The notes beneath the pieces are model-generated. The model was not told the DNA's origin, did not search any database, and worked only from the letters and a program-made list of their open reading frames with translations. The translations under genes and the position numbers were made by a program. From an uncultured Bacilli bacterium (GTDB taxonomy: Bacteria > Bacillota_I > Bacilli_A > RF39 > UBA660), in assembly GCA_944351315.1 (NCBI GenBank), contig CALVPL010000048.1, forward strand, positions 1-12,315: a stretch of 12,315 nt of DNA, read 5' to 3'. This document shows, piece by piece, positions 1 to 6,470 of this stretch (the stretch's first letter is position 1; each line of letters begins with the position of its first letter).

Positions 1-867
1 CAAATATTAGTAAATCAAGGAGTTAAAATTCAAGATAAAGAAAATTTTATCGATGAAGCCAATACTCTTTTAGATAAAGGATATAGTCCAGATGAAATCA
101 ATCAAATTTACGAAACCATGAGCGATCAAAACCTCGAACAAATTCTAGCCAATAATTATGTAGATCTATCTGCATTTTATCAAATAAGCAATTTTGATTT
201 TTCCAAAATAGATCGCTACTTAGCTTATCAAAGTGCCAATGGTCTAGAAATGAAAGATGCTGTTACGAGAGTAAACTTAAATTTAGATGAACCTTTTTAT
301 CAAACGGTTGAAACAATTTCCGATCCAGATGCAATCACAGTACTAGTAAATAAAAGTCATGCTCTACCTGCCGATTATGTTCCTAAAGATTTAGTGGCAA
401 TTCCTAGTTTTCCTTCCTTACAAATAAAAGCGGATGCAGTAGACGATTTTGAAAAATTATTAGCAGCAGCTAAATTAGACAATGTCTACATTATTCCTTA
501 TAGTACATATCGTTCTTATGACTATCAAAATCGCTTATACAACAAATATTTAGGAACCGATCCCCAAGAAGTAGTCGACACCTACTCAGCTAGACCAGGA
601 CATTCTGAACACCAAACTGGACTAGCCTTAGACGTTAGAAGTAGCACCCATTGGGACAATTTAACTGATGCCGATTATGAATGGATGCTCAATAATTCTT
701 ATAAATATGGCTTTATTATTCGTTACCCTAAAAACAATTCGACAATAACCGGATATCAAGAAGAACCATGGCATATAAGATATATAGGAGTCGAACACGC
801 AACGAAAGTCCATGAATTAGGTATTACTTATGACGAATATTATGATTTATACTTAACAAAACATTAA
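1..867 (+). CDS. VanY-family D-alanyl-D-alanine carboxypeptidase, 5'-truncated by the window edge
   Basis: The reading frame is open from base 1, so the start lies outside the window; 288 residues are visible. The C-terminal half is a VanY/D-Ala-D-Ala peptidase domain (peptidase M15B type). It has the zinc motif SEHQTGLALD (His about visible residue 204, Asp 211) and the third ligand in EPWHIRY (His 258). STYRSYDYQNRLY fits the conserved substrate-side segment. The N-terminal part (about 1-100) is helical and Asp/Asn/Tyr-rich, as in secreted or membrane-anchored VanY proteins of low-GC Gram-positives, where a signal anchor would lie upstream. The family trims the terminal D-Ala from peptidoglycan stem peptides outside the cell. 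Ordinary cell-wall remodelling is likelier than glycopeptide resistance, as no van genes are nearby. It is convergent with the bacteriocin locus and shares its terminator. Confidence 0.9.
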   Translation, partial: QILVNQGVKIQDKENFIDEANTLLDKGYSPDEINQIYETMSDQNLEQILANNYVDLSAFYQISNFDFSKIDRYLAYQSANGLEMKDAVTRVNLNLDEPFYQTVETISDPDAITVLVNKSHALPADYVPKDLVAIPSFPSLQIKADAVDDFEKLLAAAKLDNVYIIPYSTYRSYDYQNRLYNKYLGTDPQEVVDTYSARPGHSEHQTGLALDVRSSTHWDNLTDADYEWMLNNSYKYGFIIRYPKNNSTITGYQEEPWHIRYIGVEHATKVHELGITYDEYYDLYLTKH

Positions 868-872
868 AATGG

Positions 873-910
873 AAAATCCTTTCTTAGTTTCTCTAAAAAA
901 GGATTTTTTT
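873..910. terminator. Rho-independent terminator between convergent vanY-like gene and bacteriocin peptides
   Basis: A perfect 10-bp stem pairs AAAATCCTTT (873-882) with AAAGGATTTT (898-907), with a 15-nt loop. A T-run follows on the plus strand. The minus-strand side has a shorter T-run, so it probably ends both transcripts but works best for the plus strand. Confidence 0.8.
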
Positions 911-911
911 A

Positions 912-1067
912 TTAACAATAATTTTTAGAAACTATTCTGGAAATAGAAGAACCAATGGACTTTCCTACTTCAAACAAAAATTGAAAGCCTCGTACTATTG
1001 CATTAATCATCGTAGCACTGATATTTCCTCCTTCTATTTCTATTAATTCTCTTTTGGAATAAATCAT
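912..1067 (-). CDS. Double-glycine-leader bacteriocin-like peptide 1 (51 aa)
   Basis: ATG at 1067-1065 follows a strong Shine-Dalgarno (AGAAGGAGGTACA) and the ORF ends in TAA. The first 14 residues, MIYSKRELIEIEGG, match the double-glycine leader consensus (xSxxELxxIxGG) recognised by C39-peptidase ABC exporters. Cleavage after GG would release a 37-residue peptide starting NISATMINAI. It is amphipathic and slightly cationic, contains a GxxxG helix-packing motif (GKSIG, residues 35-39), and ends in a lone Cys. Small size, leader, GxxxG and a C39 exporter three genes upstream together indicate a class IIb (two-peptide) bacteriocin subunit; its partner is the peptide just upstream. A peptide pheromone is the alternative, but no histidine kinase or response regulator is visible. 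Target and activity cannot be read from sequence. Confidence 0.83.
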   Translation of the reverse strand: MIYSKRELIEIEGGNISATMINAIVRGFQFLFEVGKSIGSSISRIVSKNYC

Positions 1068-1078
1068 TGTACCTCCTT

Positions 1079-1216
1079 CTATTTATTACAAGCTATCGGA
1101 TTTAAAAAACCATCAATCACACCAATAACAAAAGTAGCAACTCCCGCTACAATTAATGAAACTAAAAGCCAACCTCCTCCTTTAATCTCATATAATTCTT
1201 TCTCGTCAATTAAAAT
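1079..1216 (-). CDS. Double-glycine-leader bacteriocin-like peptide 2 (45 aa), apparent AUU start
   Basis: The frame encodes (M)LIDEKELYEIKGG, a textbook double-glycine leader, then a 31-residue mature peptide that begins GWLLVSLIVAG and ends NPIACNK. The mature part is strongly hydrophobic and holds GxxxG (GVIDG, residues 32-36) and one Cys near the C-terminus, like class IIb / lactobin-cerein-type peptides. No ATG, GTG, TTG or CTG lies in frame between the upstream TGA (1225-1223) and the leader. The best start is ATT at 1216-1214, 9 nt after a near-perfect Shine-Dalgarno (AAAGGAGGTGAGG, 1233-1221). That Shine-Dalgarno lies inside the last codons of the accessory gene, which overlaps this ORF by 7 nt, so translation is probably coupled. 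The ORF is real by leader match and context; only the start codon is odd. Confidence 0.77.
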   Translation of the reverse strand: MLIDEKELYEIKGGGWLLVSLIVAGVATFVIGVIDGFLNPIACNK

Positions 1217-1641
1217 AAATCCTCACCTCCTTTCCAGTTTTCCCACAAAATTTGCCAAATATTTTTCATGGGAAAGTCAAGGGTATAAGAAATAATTTGA
1301 TGATTAAAAAAATCAAATTTTGGAACAAGAAAAACCACTTCCTGAACTGGAATCGTCTCATTATATACCACATTTTTAAAAGTTTTAATCTTTAAATCCA
1401 CCGGTTGTTTATCAATAAATAATTTGTTTTTTGTTTTTAAATTTTGCACATCCTTTACTAACAATACAGAAGAAAGTGTACATTCATTTTTATTACAAAG
1501 ATAAGTTCCCGTATAAGTTTTTCCAAATGGGAATTTTAAAGAACAAGAAAAAACAAAAAAAATAAAAAAGAGAAAAACAAGTAAAAAAACAAAAAGTTTA
1601 TTTGGTTTCATTTTTTTCAAAGCGAAACGATTATGATACAC
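1210..1641 (-). CDS. Single-TM accessory protein of bacteriocin export (143 aa), HlyD-like C-domain possible
   Basis: GTG at 1641 overlaps the end of the exporter gene by 11 nt, with a weak GGTGA 9 nt upstream; the ATG at 1611 (residue 11) is the other start option but has no Shine-Dalgarno. A very hydrophobic segment (about residues 15-33) anchors it. The rest is a small beta-rich extracytoplasmic domain with two Cys (CNKNEC) and the pattern 'LFIDKQPVDLKIK...VVFLVPKFD'. This resembles the short membrane-fusion/accessory proteins found beside C39 exporters in Firmicutes, though the match is by general pattern and not by a diagnostic motif. Position between exporter and peptides suggests a secretion accessory; an immunity role is equally open. 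Its last codons encode the Shine-Dalgarno of the next peptide. Confidence 0.6.
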   Translation of the reverse strand: MYHNRFALKKMKPNKLFVFLLVFLFFIFFVFSCSLKFPFGKTYTGTYLCNKNECTLSSVLLVKDVQNLKTKNKLFIDKQPVDLKIKTFKNVVYNETIPVQEVVFLVPKFDFFNHQIISYTLDFPMKNIWQILWENWKGGEDLF

Positions 1642-3670
1642 AACGAAAATTCACCACTCTTTCAAACATTTTAGATTGATCTCGATGACTAATATAAACG
1701 ACAGTTTTATCTTTTAAATAAGTTCTAAGTTTTTTAATAATATCTTTTTCTAACTTGGCATCCACTTCACTTAAGCATTCATCTAAAAGATAAATTTGAC
1801 CTTCCTTTAATAAAGTTCTAGCTAAGACTAAACGTTGTCTTTCTCCTCCAGAAATATTTGTTTCATCAATGATAGATTCATAACGAAGATTCTTCTTACA
1901 AACAATATCTTCAATATGGCAAATTTGACATACTTTTTGAAAATTCTTTTCTTCAAAATTCGAAACAAAACAAATGTTTTCCCGAATACTTCCTCGAAAA
2001 ATTGGTTCATTTTGACTCAAATAAACAACATTCTCTCTTATTGTAGCTAAATTATAATCGGCTAAATTTTGTTTGCCAATAAAAATAGTTCCTTCATAAT
2101 CCCCAACTTCTTTAACCAATAACCTACAAAAAGTACTTTTCCCAGTTCCACTTTCCCCTTTAAAAAAAACATGTTCTTTCTGGGCAATTTTAATATTTAC
2201 TCCATCCAAAATCTTTTTTAAAGGCGTATAACTAAAAGATACTTGTTTAAATTCAATCGAAGAATTCGCAAGCTTTACAGATAACTGATTTAAATTTTCT
2301 TCTTTTAAAGCTAAATACTCACTAATTTTAGAAACAATTCCTTTTAAATAATAAAATTTGGGCATTAAATTCAACATTTCTCTAATAGGATTCATTAAAT
2401 AAATAAACAAACTCTGAAAAGTAAGAAAATCCAAAAAAGAGATTTTTGAAAGACTTACTAAATACATTCCGTAAGTAAGCAAAAGAAAAGTGAAAAACTC
2501 CAAACCAAAATCACGAATAAATTGAATTTTTATCATTTCTTTTTGTAACAAAAAACTCTTATATATATGATCTGTTAACCCTTCTTCTATTTTATCTAAA
2601 CATTTAACCGTTTGATTTAAATGTTTAAACACGCCAAAAAGTCGCAAATGTATGACTAAAACATCTCGCCAAGTTGTTTCATTTTCAATATGTTTTAAAA
2701 CAAGCCGATAAGTACTTTTAGCTAAAAGAAAACTAACGATCCAATAAAAAGATAATGCGAAGGTAAACAACAGCAACAATTCTTTACTCAAAAACCATAG
2801 AAAAAGCAAAACCAATAGATTCAAAAAAAGATTTAAAAAGAAATCAAGAAATAAATCGACAAAAAAATCTTTTAATTCTTTTGCCTCATCAATTCTTGTT
2901 AAAATCTCTCCTTCTTGATAATTTTTAATCTTTAAATAAGGTAGATGAAATAAATGTTTTAAAAAATCATCCATAAAATCAAGATCAACATCTTTTCTTA
3001 AAAACAATTCCAAATAGTTTTTTAAATAAGTAAAAAGACATTTAAAAAACAAAATACCCAAAAAGAAGCAAATCAAATATTTCAACGAAGAAGTAAAACC
3101 TTCTAATTCAAATTGACTAAGAGCAATCTTTAAATAAAAACTATTTAAAACTGTCAAACAAGAAAGAAAAATACTTAACAAAAAAAGATAGAAAAAAGAT
3201 ACTTTTTTAACTTGAAATACTTTTTTTAAAGCAAGAAAAAGATTATTTTCTCTAGGAAATTTTAAAATAGTTTGTCTAGGAACTGCAAGTAAAGCAAAAC
3301 CATCCCAACTCATTTTAAATTCTCTTAAAGTCATTTTTCTCTTACCAATTGCCGGATCCATTACCATGACTCCATTACGCATTACTTTAGTAATTACCAT
3401 AAAATGTTCTAAACCATGTTCAAAAACAAAATGACCAATAAAAGGTAAAGGTACTTCCATTAAATCTTTAATCTCAATTTTTTTAGAAACAACATCAAAA
3501 CCATACTTTTTTAAAGCTTCTTGCATATAAAAAGCATTAGTTCCTTGCTGAGTTGTATAAGTATCCTCCCGCAGTTTTTCTCTGGAAACATAGCCACCGT
3601 AAGTCTCAATAATAAAAGCTAAACAAGCGACACCACAATCTTTTAAATCCCATTGCTTTTTAACTCGCAT
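1631..3670 (-). CDS. Bacteriocin-processing peptidase/ABC exporter (C39 peptidase + TM + ATPase, 679 aa)
   Basis: A membrane protein that cleaves double-glycine leaders on the cytosolic side and exports the mature peptide using ATP. The N-terminal C39 peptidase (about 1-130) has Gln6 (oxyanion), Cys12 in DCGVACL, His89 in LEHFMV and Asp105 in MDPA, so it should be active. A six-helix ABC transmembrane domain spans about 155-450. The ATPase follows: Walker A GESGTGKST (505-513), Q-loop Gln553, signature SGGERQR (607-613), Walker B IYLLDE (626-631), H-loop His662. All domains are intact and the length fits the LagD/ComA/BlpA type. ATG at 3670 is chosen because AAGGAG sits 8 nt upstream; an in-frame TTG 36 nt earlier lacks a site and lies in the leader hairpin. 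The two leader peptides downstream are the obvious substrates. Confidence 0.94.
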   Translation of the reverse strand: MRVKKQWDLKDCGVACLAFIIETYGGYVSREKLREDTYTTQQGTNAFYMQEALKKYGFDVVSKKIEIKDLMEVPLPFIGHFVFEHGLEHFMVITKVMRNGVMVMDPAIGKRKMTLREFKMSWDGFALLAVPRQTILKFPRENNLFLALKKVFQVKKVSFFYLFLLSIFLSCLTVLNSFYLKIALSQFELEGFTSSLKYLICFFLGILFFKCLFTYLKNYLELFLRKDVDLDFMDDFLKHLFHLPYLKIKNYQEGEILTRIDEAKELKDFFVDLFLDFFLNLFLNLLVLLFLWFLSKELLLLFTFALSFYWIVSFLLAKSTYRLVLKHIENETTWRDVLVIHLRLFGVFKHLNQTVKCLDKIEEGLTDHIYKSFLLQKEMIKIQFIRDFGLEFFTFLLLTYGMYLVSLSKISFLDFLTFQSLFIYLMNPIREMLNLMPKFYYLKGIVSKISEYLALKEENLNQLSVKLANSSIEFKQVSFSYTPLKKILDGVNIKIAQKEHVFFKGESGTGKSTFCRLLVKEVGDYEGTIFIGKQNLADYNLATIRENVVYLSQNEPIFRGSIRENICFVSNFEEKNFQKVCQICHIEDIVCKKNLRYESIIDETNISGGERQRLVLARTLLKEGQIYLLDECLSEVDAKLEKDIIKKLRTYLKDKTVVYISHRDQSKMFERVVNFRCVS

Positions 3671-3714
3671 AAAAAAACTCCTTTCTTGTTCTACTAATAC
3701 ATACAAGAAAAAAG
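3671..3714 (-). promoter_or_regulatory. Terminator-like hairpin covering the exporter's ribosome binding site
   Basis: In the minus-strand transcript CTTTTTTCTTGT (3714-3703) can pair with ACAAGAAAGGAG (3689-3678) over 12 bp (two G-U), with a 13-nt loop. Seven U follow, then the exporter's ATG. The 3' arm contains the AAGGAG Shine-Dalgarno. It could act as an intrinsic terminator after the CmpB gene, as a translational block on the exporter, or as both. The stem is A/U-rich apart from a few G-C pairs, so its strength is uncertain. Confidence 0.55.
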
Positions 3715-3725
3715 TCTCATTTCCT

Positions 3726-4454
3726 TTATTTTTTCTTCTTTTTCTTTTCTTTTTGTTTTTGATCGATCTTTTTCATAATCTCAAATTCTTTTGGATGACT
3801 CTTCCATAAAGAAGGAAAAGCCTTTAAAAGCCTTTTAGGAAACTTCTTCATTCCTTTAACTTTTTTAAATAAAATCTTTTCAAGCATACCAGGAATTTTC
3901 GTAAGTTTTTCATTTTTTAAATCTTCCACAACAATCAAACGATGTCGTAAATTATAAGCAACAACACAAGAATAAATAACATCTAAAAGAAAGATTACAA
4001 AAATCACAATCGCTACACCAATCAAATATTGATTTTTAAATTGAATCAAAAAATCTGTCATATAAGGATTTAAATAATAAATAATAATAGGTCCACCTAT
4101 ACCAAATAAAATCGAATTTTTTAAACAGATTCTTCCATGTAAATTAAATTTTTCTTTACTATAATCCCACCATTTATTATGAAAAATCTTCTCCAAAACA
4201 TATCCGGTTAAATACTCAATACTAGTAGTCAAAACCATACTTAAAAAGATAACCAGAAGAAGATGATCTTCAAATGGGGTCAAAAGCCATATTAGCAAAA
4301 GACTCCCTACTCCATAAATAGGAATAATAGGTCCACAAAAAAAACCACGATTAGCAATTTTTTTATCAACAATTGCACACATAATCATCTCAACAACATA
4401 ACCTATCATACTAAAAAGGATAAATTTCATAAAAAGTAAACACACTTGATACAT
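3726..4454 (-). CDS. CmpB-family multi-pass membrane protein (PF06541 type, 'putative ABC transporter permease')
   Basis: A 242-residue protein from ATG 4454; a GTG 9 nt upstream is the alternative, but homologues begin near 'MYQ..LLF'. It has about five membrane segments (roughly residues 5-25, 40-60, 65-85, 112-130, 142-168). Family motifs visible are NRGFFCGPIIPIYG after TM1 and WWDYSKEKFNLHGRICL before TM4, typical of PF06541 (ABC_trans_CmpB). The tail is very basic and ends in a lysine run. The family is common in Firmicutes but its function is poorly known, and there is no ATPase partner of its own here. It is the first gene of the minus-strand run, 55 nt before the exporter and separated by a terminator-like hairpin. 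It may therefore be an unrelated neighbour or a membrane protein involved in bacteriocin tolerance; the sequence does not decide. Confidence 0.75.
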   Translation of the reverse strand: MYQVCLLFMKFILFSMIGYVVEMIMCAIVDKKIANRGFFCGPIIPIYGVGSLLLIWLLTPFEDHLLLVIFLSMVLTTSIEYLTGYVLEKIFHNKWWDYSKEKFNLHGRICLKNSILFGIGGPIIIYYLNPYMTDFLIQFKNQYLIGVAIVIFVIFLLDVIYSCVVAYNLRHRLIVVEDLKNEKLTKIPGMLEKILFKKVKGMKKFPKRLLKAFPSLWKSHPKEFEIMKKIDQKQKEKKKKKK

Positions 4455-4477
4455 AAATCTCACATCACTCTATTTTT

Positions 4478-4486
4478 ATTATAGCA
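4478..4486 (-). promoter_or_regulatory. Extended -10 promoter for the CmpB/bacteriocin run
   Basis: On the minus strand TGCTATAAT is a perfect extended -10 (TGn + TATAAT), about 24 nt before the CmpB ATG. No good -35 is seen at 17 nt, which extended -10 promoters tolerate. A start near 4471 leaves a leader of about 17 nt. Confidence 0.6.
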
Positions 4487-4558
4487 TAGCTTAGGTAAAA
4501 TCATGTAATAAAATTTTGTAATATTCATATGATTTGGTAGATGCTTAGGAGGAAAAAA

Positions 4559-5065
4559 ATGATTAATAAACAAAGTGTATGGTTTGTAACTCTTTTTAGT
4601 TTAATATTAGTTTTATCTATTTATTACGTAACAATGAAAGACAGTAGCTTAGAAAAAATTATTGAAAATGCCACTACAGAAAACACATCCGTTCCAGTAA
4701 ATGTAAATGTAGAAGAAAGTAGTCTTTTAGTCTCTTTAAGAGTTGAAGAAGATGAAGCTGTATTAAAAGAAATGGAAAATTATCAATCCATTTTATTGGA
4801 TACCACAAAAACAACCGAAGAAAAAAATAATGCATACAACTCTTTAATGGCTTTACAAGCAAAAAAAACCGATGAAGAAAAAATTGAAAAGAAAATTAAA
4901 GAAACTTTTTCTCTAGATAGTTTTGCAAAAATAAAAAATGATACCATCAGTATTGTTATTGCTAGCACCGAACACTCAAATACAATTGCAAATAATATTA
5001 TTAGAACAGTAAGTGAAATGTTCGATGAAGAAAAATATATTACAGTAAAATTCCAAAATGCATAA
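4559..5065 (+). CDS. spoIIIAH: SpoIIIAH-like stage III sporulation protein (168 aa)
   Basis: ATG 4559 is preceded by AGGAGG with 6-nt spacing; an ATG 18 nt earlier in frame has no such site. One N-terminal membrane segment (about residues 8-25) is followed by an acidic, Lys-rich coiled-coil-like linker (about 35-110). A C-terminal YscJ/FliF-like domain follows, with FAKIKNDTISIVIAS, EHSNTIANNIIR and ITVKFQNA. These are the diagnostic patterns of SpoIIIAH. In B. subtilis it sits in the mother-cell membrane and forms the A-Q channel with forespore SpoIIQ. At 168 residues it is shorter than the B. subtilis protein (about 218), mainly in the linker. The rest of the spoIIIA operon is not upstream, so the gene stands apart here, followed by gerE and gerM. 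Confidence 0.85.
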   Translation: MINKQSVWFVTLFSLILVLSIYYVTMKDSSLEKIIENATTENTSVPVNVNVEESSLLVSLRVEEDEAVLKEMENYQSILLDTTKTTEEKNNAYNSLMALQAKKTDEEKIEKKIKETFSLDSFAKIKNDTISIVIASTEHSNTIANNIIRTVSEMFDEEKYITVKFQNA

Positions 5066-5088
5066 AAAGAACCAAACTCATCTTTTTT

Positions 5089-5097
5089 CATAAACTA
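5089..5097 (+). promoter_or_regulatory. Possible sporulation-sigma -10 (CATAAACTA) upstream of gerE
   Basis: CATAAACTA fits the CATAnnnTA -10 of sigma-K-type promoters, with an AC dinucleotide 16 nt upstream (5071-5072) where the weak -35 AC would be. The same octamer CATAAACT precedes gerM. Short AT-rich motifs arise easily by chance, so this is suggestive only. Confidence 0.3.
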
Positions 5098-5128
5098 CTA
5101 TGAGTGGACGTATAAGGAAAGGATGATC

Positions 5129-5338
5129 ATGGTGAAACAAAAAATATTAACAACAAGAGAAAAAGAAATTTTTGAAAAATTGATTCAAAACTATTCTACT
5201 AAAGAAATTGCTCAAGCATTTCACATTAGTGAAAAAACCGTTAGAAATCACATTTCTAATGCTATGCAAAAACTTGAAGTAAAAGGAAGAGCAAGTGCTG
5301 TTGTTGAACTCTTACGACTTGGAGAAATTTCTATTTAA
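5129..5338 (+). CDS. gerE: GerE, LuxR-type HTH regulator of late sporulation genes
   Basis: A 69-residue stand-alone LuxR/GerE helix-turn-helix protein. TTREKEIFEKL, TKEIAQAFHISEKTVRNHISNAMQKL and the tail 'AVVELLRLGE' match B. subtilis GerE almost residue for residue; no receiver domain is present, as expected. GerE is the last regulator of the mother-cell cascade, acting with sigma-K on spore coat genes. ATG 5129 has AAAGGA 5 nt upstream; ATG 5123, two codons earlier, is nearly as good. Flanked by spoIIIAH and gerM and closed by its own terminator. Confidence 0.93.
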   Translation: MVKQKILTTREKEIFEKLIQNYSTKEIAQAFHISEKTVRNHISNAMQKLEVKGRASAVVELLRLGEISI

Positions 5339-5364
5339 GAAAGTATAAAAAACTTTCTTTTTTT
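5337..5364 (+). terminator. Rho-independent terminator of gerE
   Basis: Stem AAGAAAGT (5337-5344) / ACTTTCTT (5352-5359), 7-nt loop, then a T-run. It overlaps the gerE stop codon. gerM therefore probably has its own promoter. Confidence 0.75.
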
Positions 5365-5386
5365 GTACTTTCTTCATTCCTTAAAA

Positions 5387-5395
5387 CATAAACTT
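5387..5395 (+). promoter_or_regulatory. Possible sporulation-sigma -10 (CATAAACTT) upstream of gerM
   Basis: The octamer CATAAACT recurs here, 24 nt before the gerM ATG and after the gerE terminator, where a gerM promoter must lie. It resembles the CATA-type -10 of sigma-E/K promoters; no convincing -35 was found. Confidence 0.27.
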
Positions 5396-5410
5396 TAATA
5401 AGGTGATCCT

Positions 5411-6316
5411 ATGATTAAAAATTGTGCAAAAAGAAAACTTATCATTACTACATTCGCCTTACTCATTTTTTTAATTACTCTAACCTTTCCGAAAACCGAA
5501 GAAGAAATTAAAAATGTTACAATTACTTATACAAAAGCGGCTTCCTCGCCAATATATTTATTAAATAAAGAAGAATTTGTTGCTCGGACCAATATTTCTT
5601 TACAAGGAGAAAAAAATATTGATAAAGCCAAAGAACTTATTGAAATATTAACTATTGATAATGCCAAAAGTGCTTACATTCCCAATTTATTCGAACCAGT
5701 CATTCCAAAAGGGACAAAAGTACTAAGTATAGATATTCAAGATACTACTTTAAAAATCAATTTCAATAAAAATTTTTTAAATATTCCAAAAGGCTATGAA
5801 GAAAAAATGTTAGAATGCCTTGTTTATTCACTAACTGAATTAGATAATATTGACGGAATAATTATATATGTAGAAGGAAAACTTTTAGAAAACCTTCCTA
5901 ATACCTCTCAAAAATTGCCTCCTCTATTAACTAGAGATATCGGAGTCAATAAAGTTTATGATCTAACAAACCTCAAAAATGTTACAAAAACAACTACTTA
6001 TTATATTGCTAAAGAAGAAGATACTTCTTATTATATTCCCGTTACTCTATTAGATAATAACGAAAAAGATAAAGTAGAAATTATTATTGAAAGACTAAAA
6101 AGTTTACCAAATGTCAAAACAAATCTCATTAGTTATTTAACTGCCAACACAGAACTAACGAATTATGAAATTTTAGAAAGTGAAATCAAACTAAGTTTTA
6201 GTCCCCTACTTTATGAAGGATTGGCTTCAGAAGATATTGAAGAAGAAGTAAAATATTCCATATCTTTATCCATGCAAGATACCCTAAATGTAGAAAATGT
6301 TACATTTATTGAATAA
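5411..6316 (+). CDS. gerM: GerM-like sporulation/germination protein with two GerM domains
   Basis: A 301-residue exported protein. ATG 5411 follows AAGGTGATCCT. A basic N-terminus and hydrophobic stretch (about residues 10-26) form a signal anchor; unlike B. subtilis GerM there is no clear lipobox Cys. Two tandem GerM repeats follow, roughly 60-165 and 190-301. The first carries LKINFNKNFLNIPKGYEEKM then LTELDNIDGIIIYVEGK; the second carries IKLSFSPLLYEG and VKYSISLSMQDTLNVENVTF. In B. subtilis GerM helps localise the SpoIIIAH-SpoIIQ complex, so its presence two genes from spoIIIAH makes functional sense. Assignment to GerM rests on domain pattern, tandem arrangement and context. Confidence 0.82.
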   Translation: MIKNCAKRKLIITTFALLIFLITLTFPKTEEEIKNVTITYTKAASSPIYLLNKEEFVARTNISLQGEKNIDKAKELIEILTIDNAKSAYIPNLFEPVIPKGTKVLSIDIQDTTLKINFNKNFLNIPKGYEEKMLECLVYSLTELDNIDGIIIYVEGKLLENLPNTSQKLPPLLTRDIGVNKVYDLTNLKNVTKTTTYYIAKEEDTSYYIPVTLLDNNEKDKVEIIIERLKSLPNVKTNLISYLTANTELTNYEILESEIKLSFSPLLYEGLASEDIEEEVKYSISLSMQDTLNVENVTFIE

Positions 6317-6323
6317 AAATGAA

Positions 6324-6352
6324 TAGCAATATAAAATTTTGTATGATACAAT
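6324..6352 (+). promoter_or_regulatory. Candidate promoter of the plus-strand small RNA
   Basis: TGATACAAT (6344-6352) is an extended -10 with a weak TAGCAA -35 17 nt upstream. Transcription would begin near 6359, exactly at a small hairpin with a GAAA loop. It lies just after gerM and has no gerM-related role that can be seen. Confidence 0.45.
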
Positions 6353-6358
6353 GTATAT

Positions 6359-6470
6359 ATCAAAGAAATTTGATGATAATTTTAATGGACACATTTGAAT
6401 ATAATCAGATGCTTCCTTGTTTTTGGTTTAGCACCCGACTCAACAATCGTTGATTGAGGTGCTTATTTTT
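6359..6470 (+). ncRNA. Candidate antisense small RNA (type I antitoxin-like), about 110 nt
   Basis: No credible ORF lies between the promoter at 6324-6352 and the terminator at 6430-6472. The predicted RNA begins with hairpin ATCAAA-GAAA-TTTGAT (6359-6374), carries one arm of an inverted repeat (6388-6416), and ends in a strong terminator. It converges with the 29-aa hydrophobic ORF on the minus strand and is fully complementary to that mRNA's 3' part. This matches the geometry of type I antitoxins such as RatA opposite TxpA. Expression and function are inferred. Confidence 0.5.
6388..6416 (+). repeat. Left arm of inverted repeat flanking the small-toxin locus
   Basis: GACACATTTGA (6388-6398) and CAGATGCTTCC (6406-6416) recur inverted at 6622-6612 (11 of 11) and 6607-6597 (10 of 11, the difference compatible with a G-U pair). 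In the minus-strand transcript the two arms would pair its 3' and 5' ends. Confidence 0.8.

Noticed and set aside
1609..1611. ATG as alternative start of the accessory protein
   Set aside because: No Shine-Dalgarno in front of it; GTG 1641 has a weak site and the tight overlap typical of coupled genes. Not fully excluded.
4783..5091. 102-codon minus-strand ORF inside spoIIIAH
   Set aside because: Fully antisense to a recognised gene, with no ribosome binding site and no family pattern; the hydrophobic product follows from the complementary strand of Lys/Glu-rich codons.
6317..6430. Possible riboswitch between gerM and the small-RNA terminator
   Set aside because: No gene follows on the plus strand, so a cis-acting leader has nothing to control; a separate antisense RNA explains it better.
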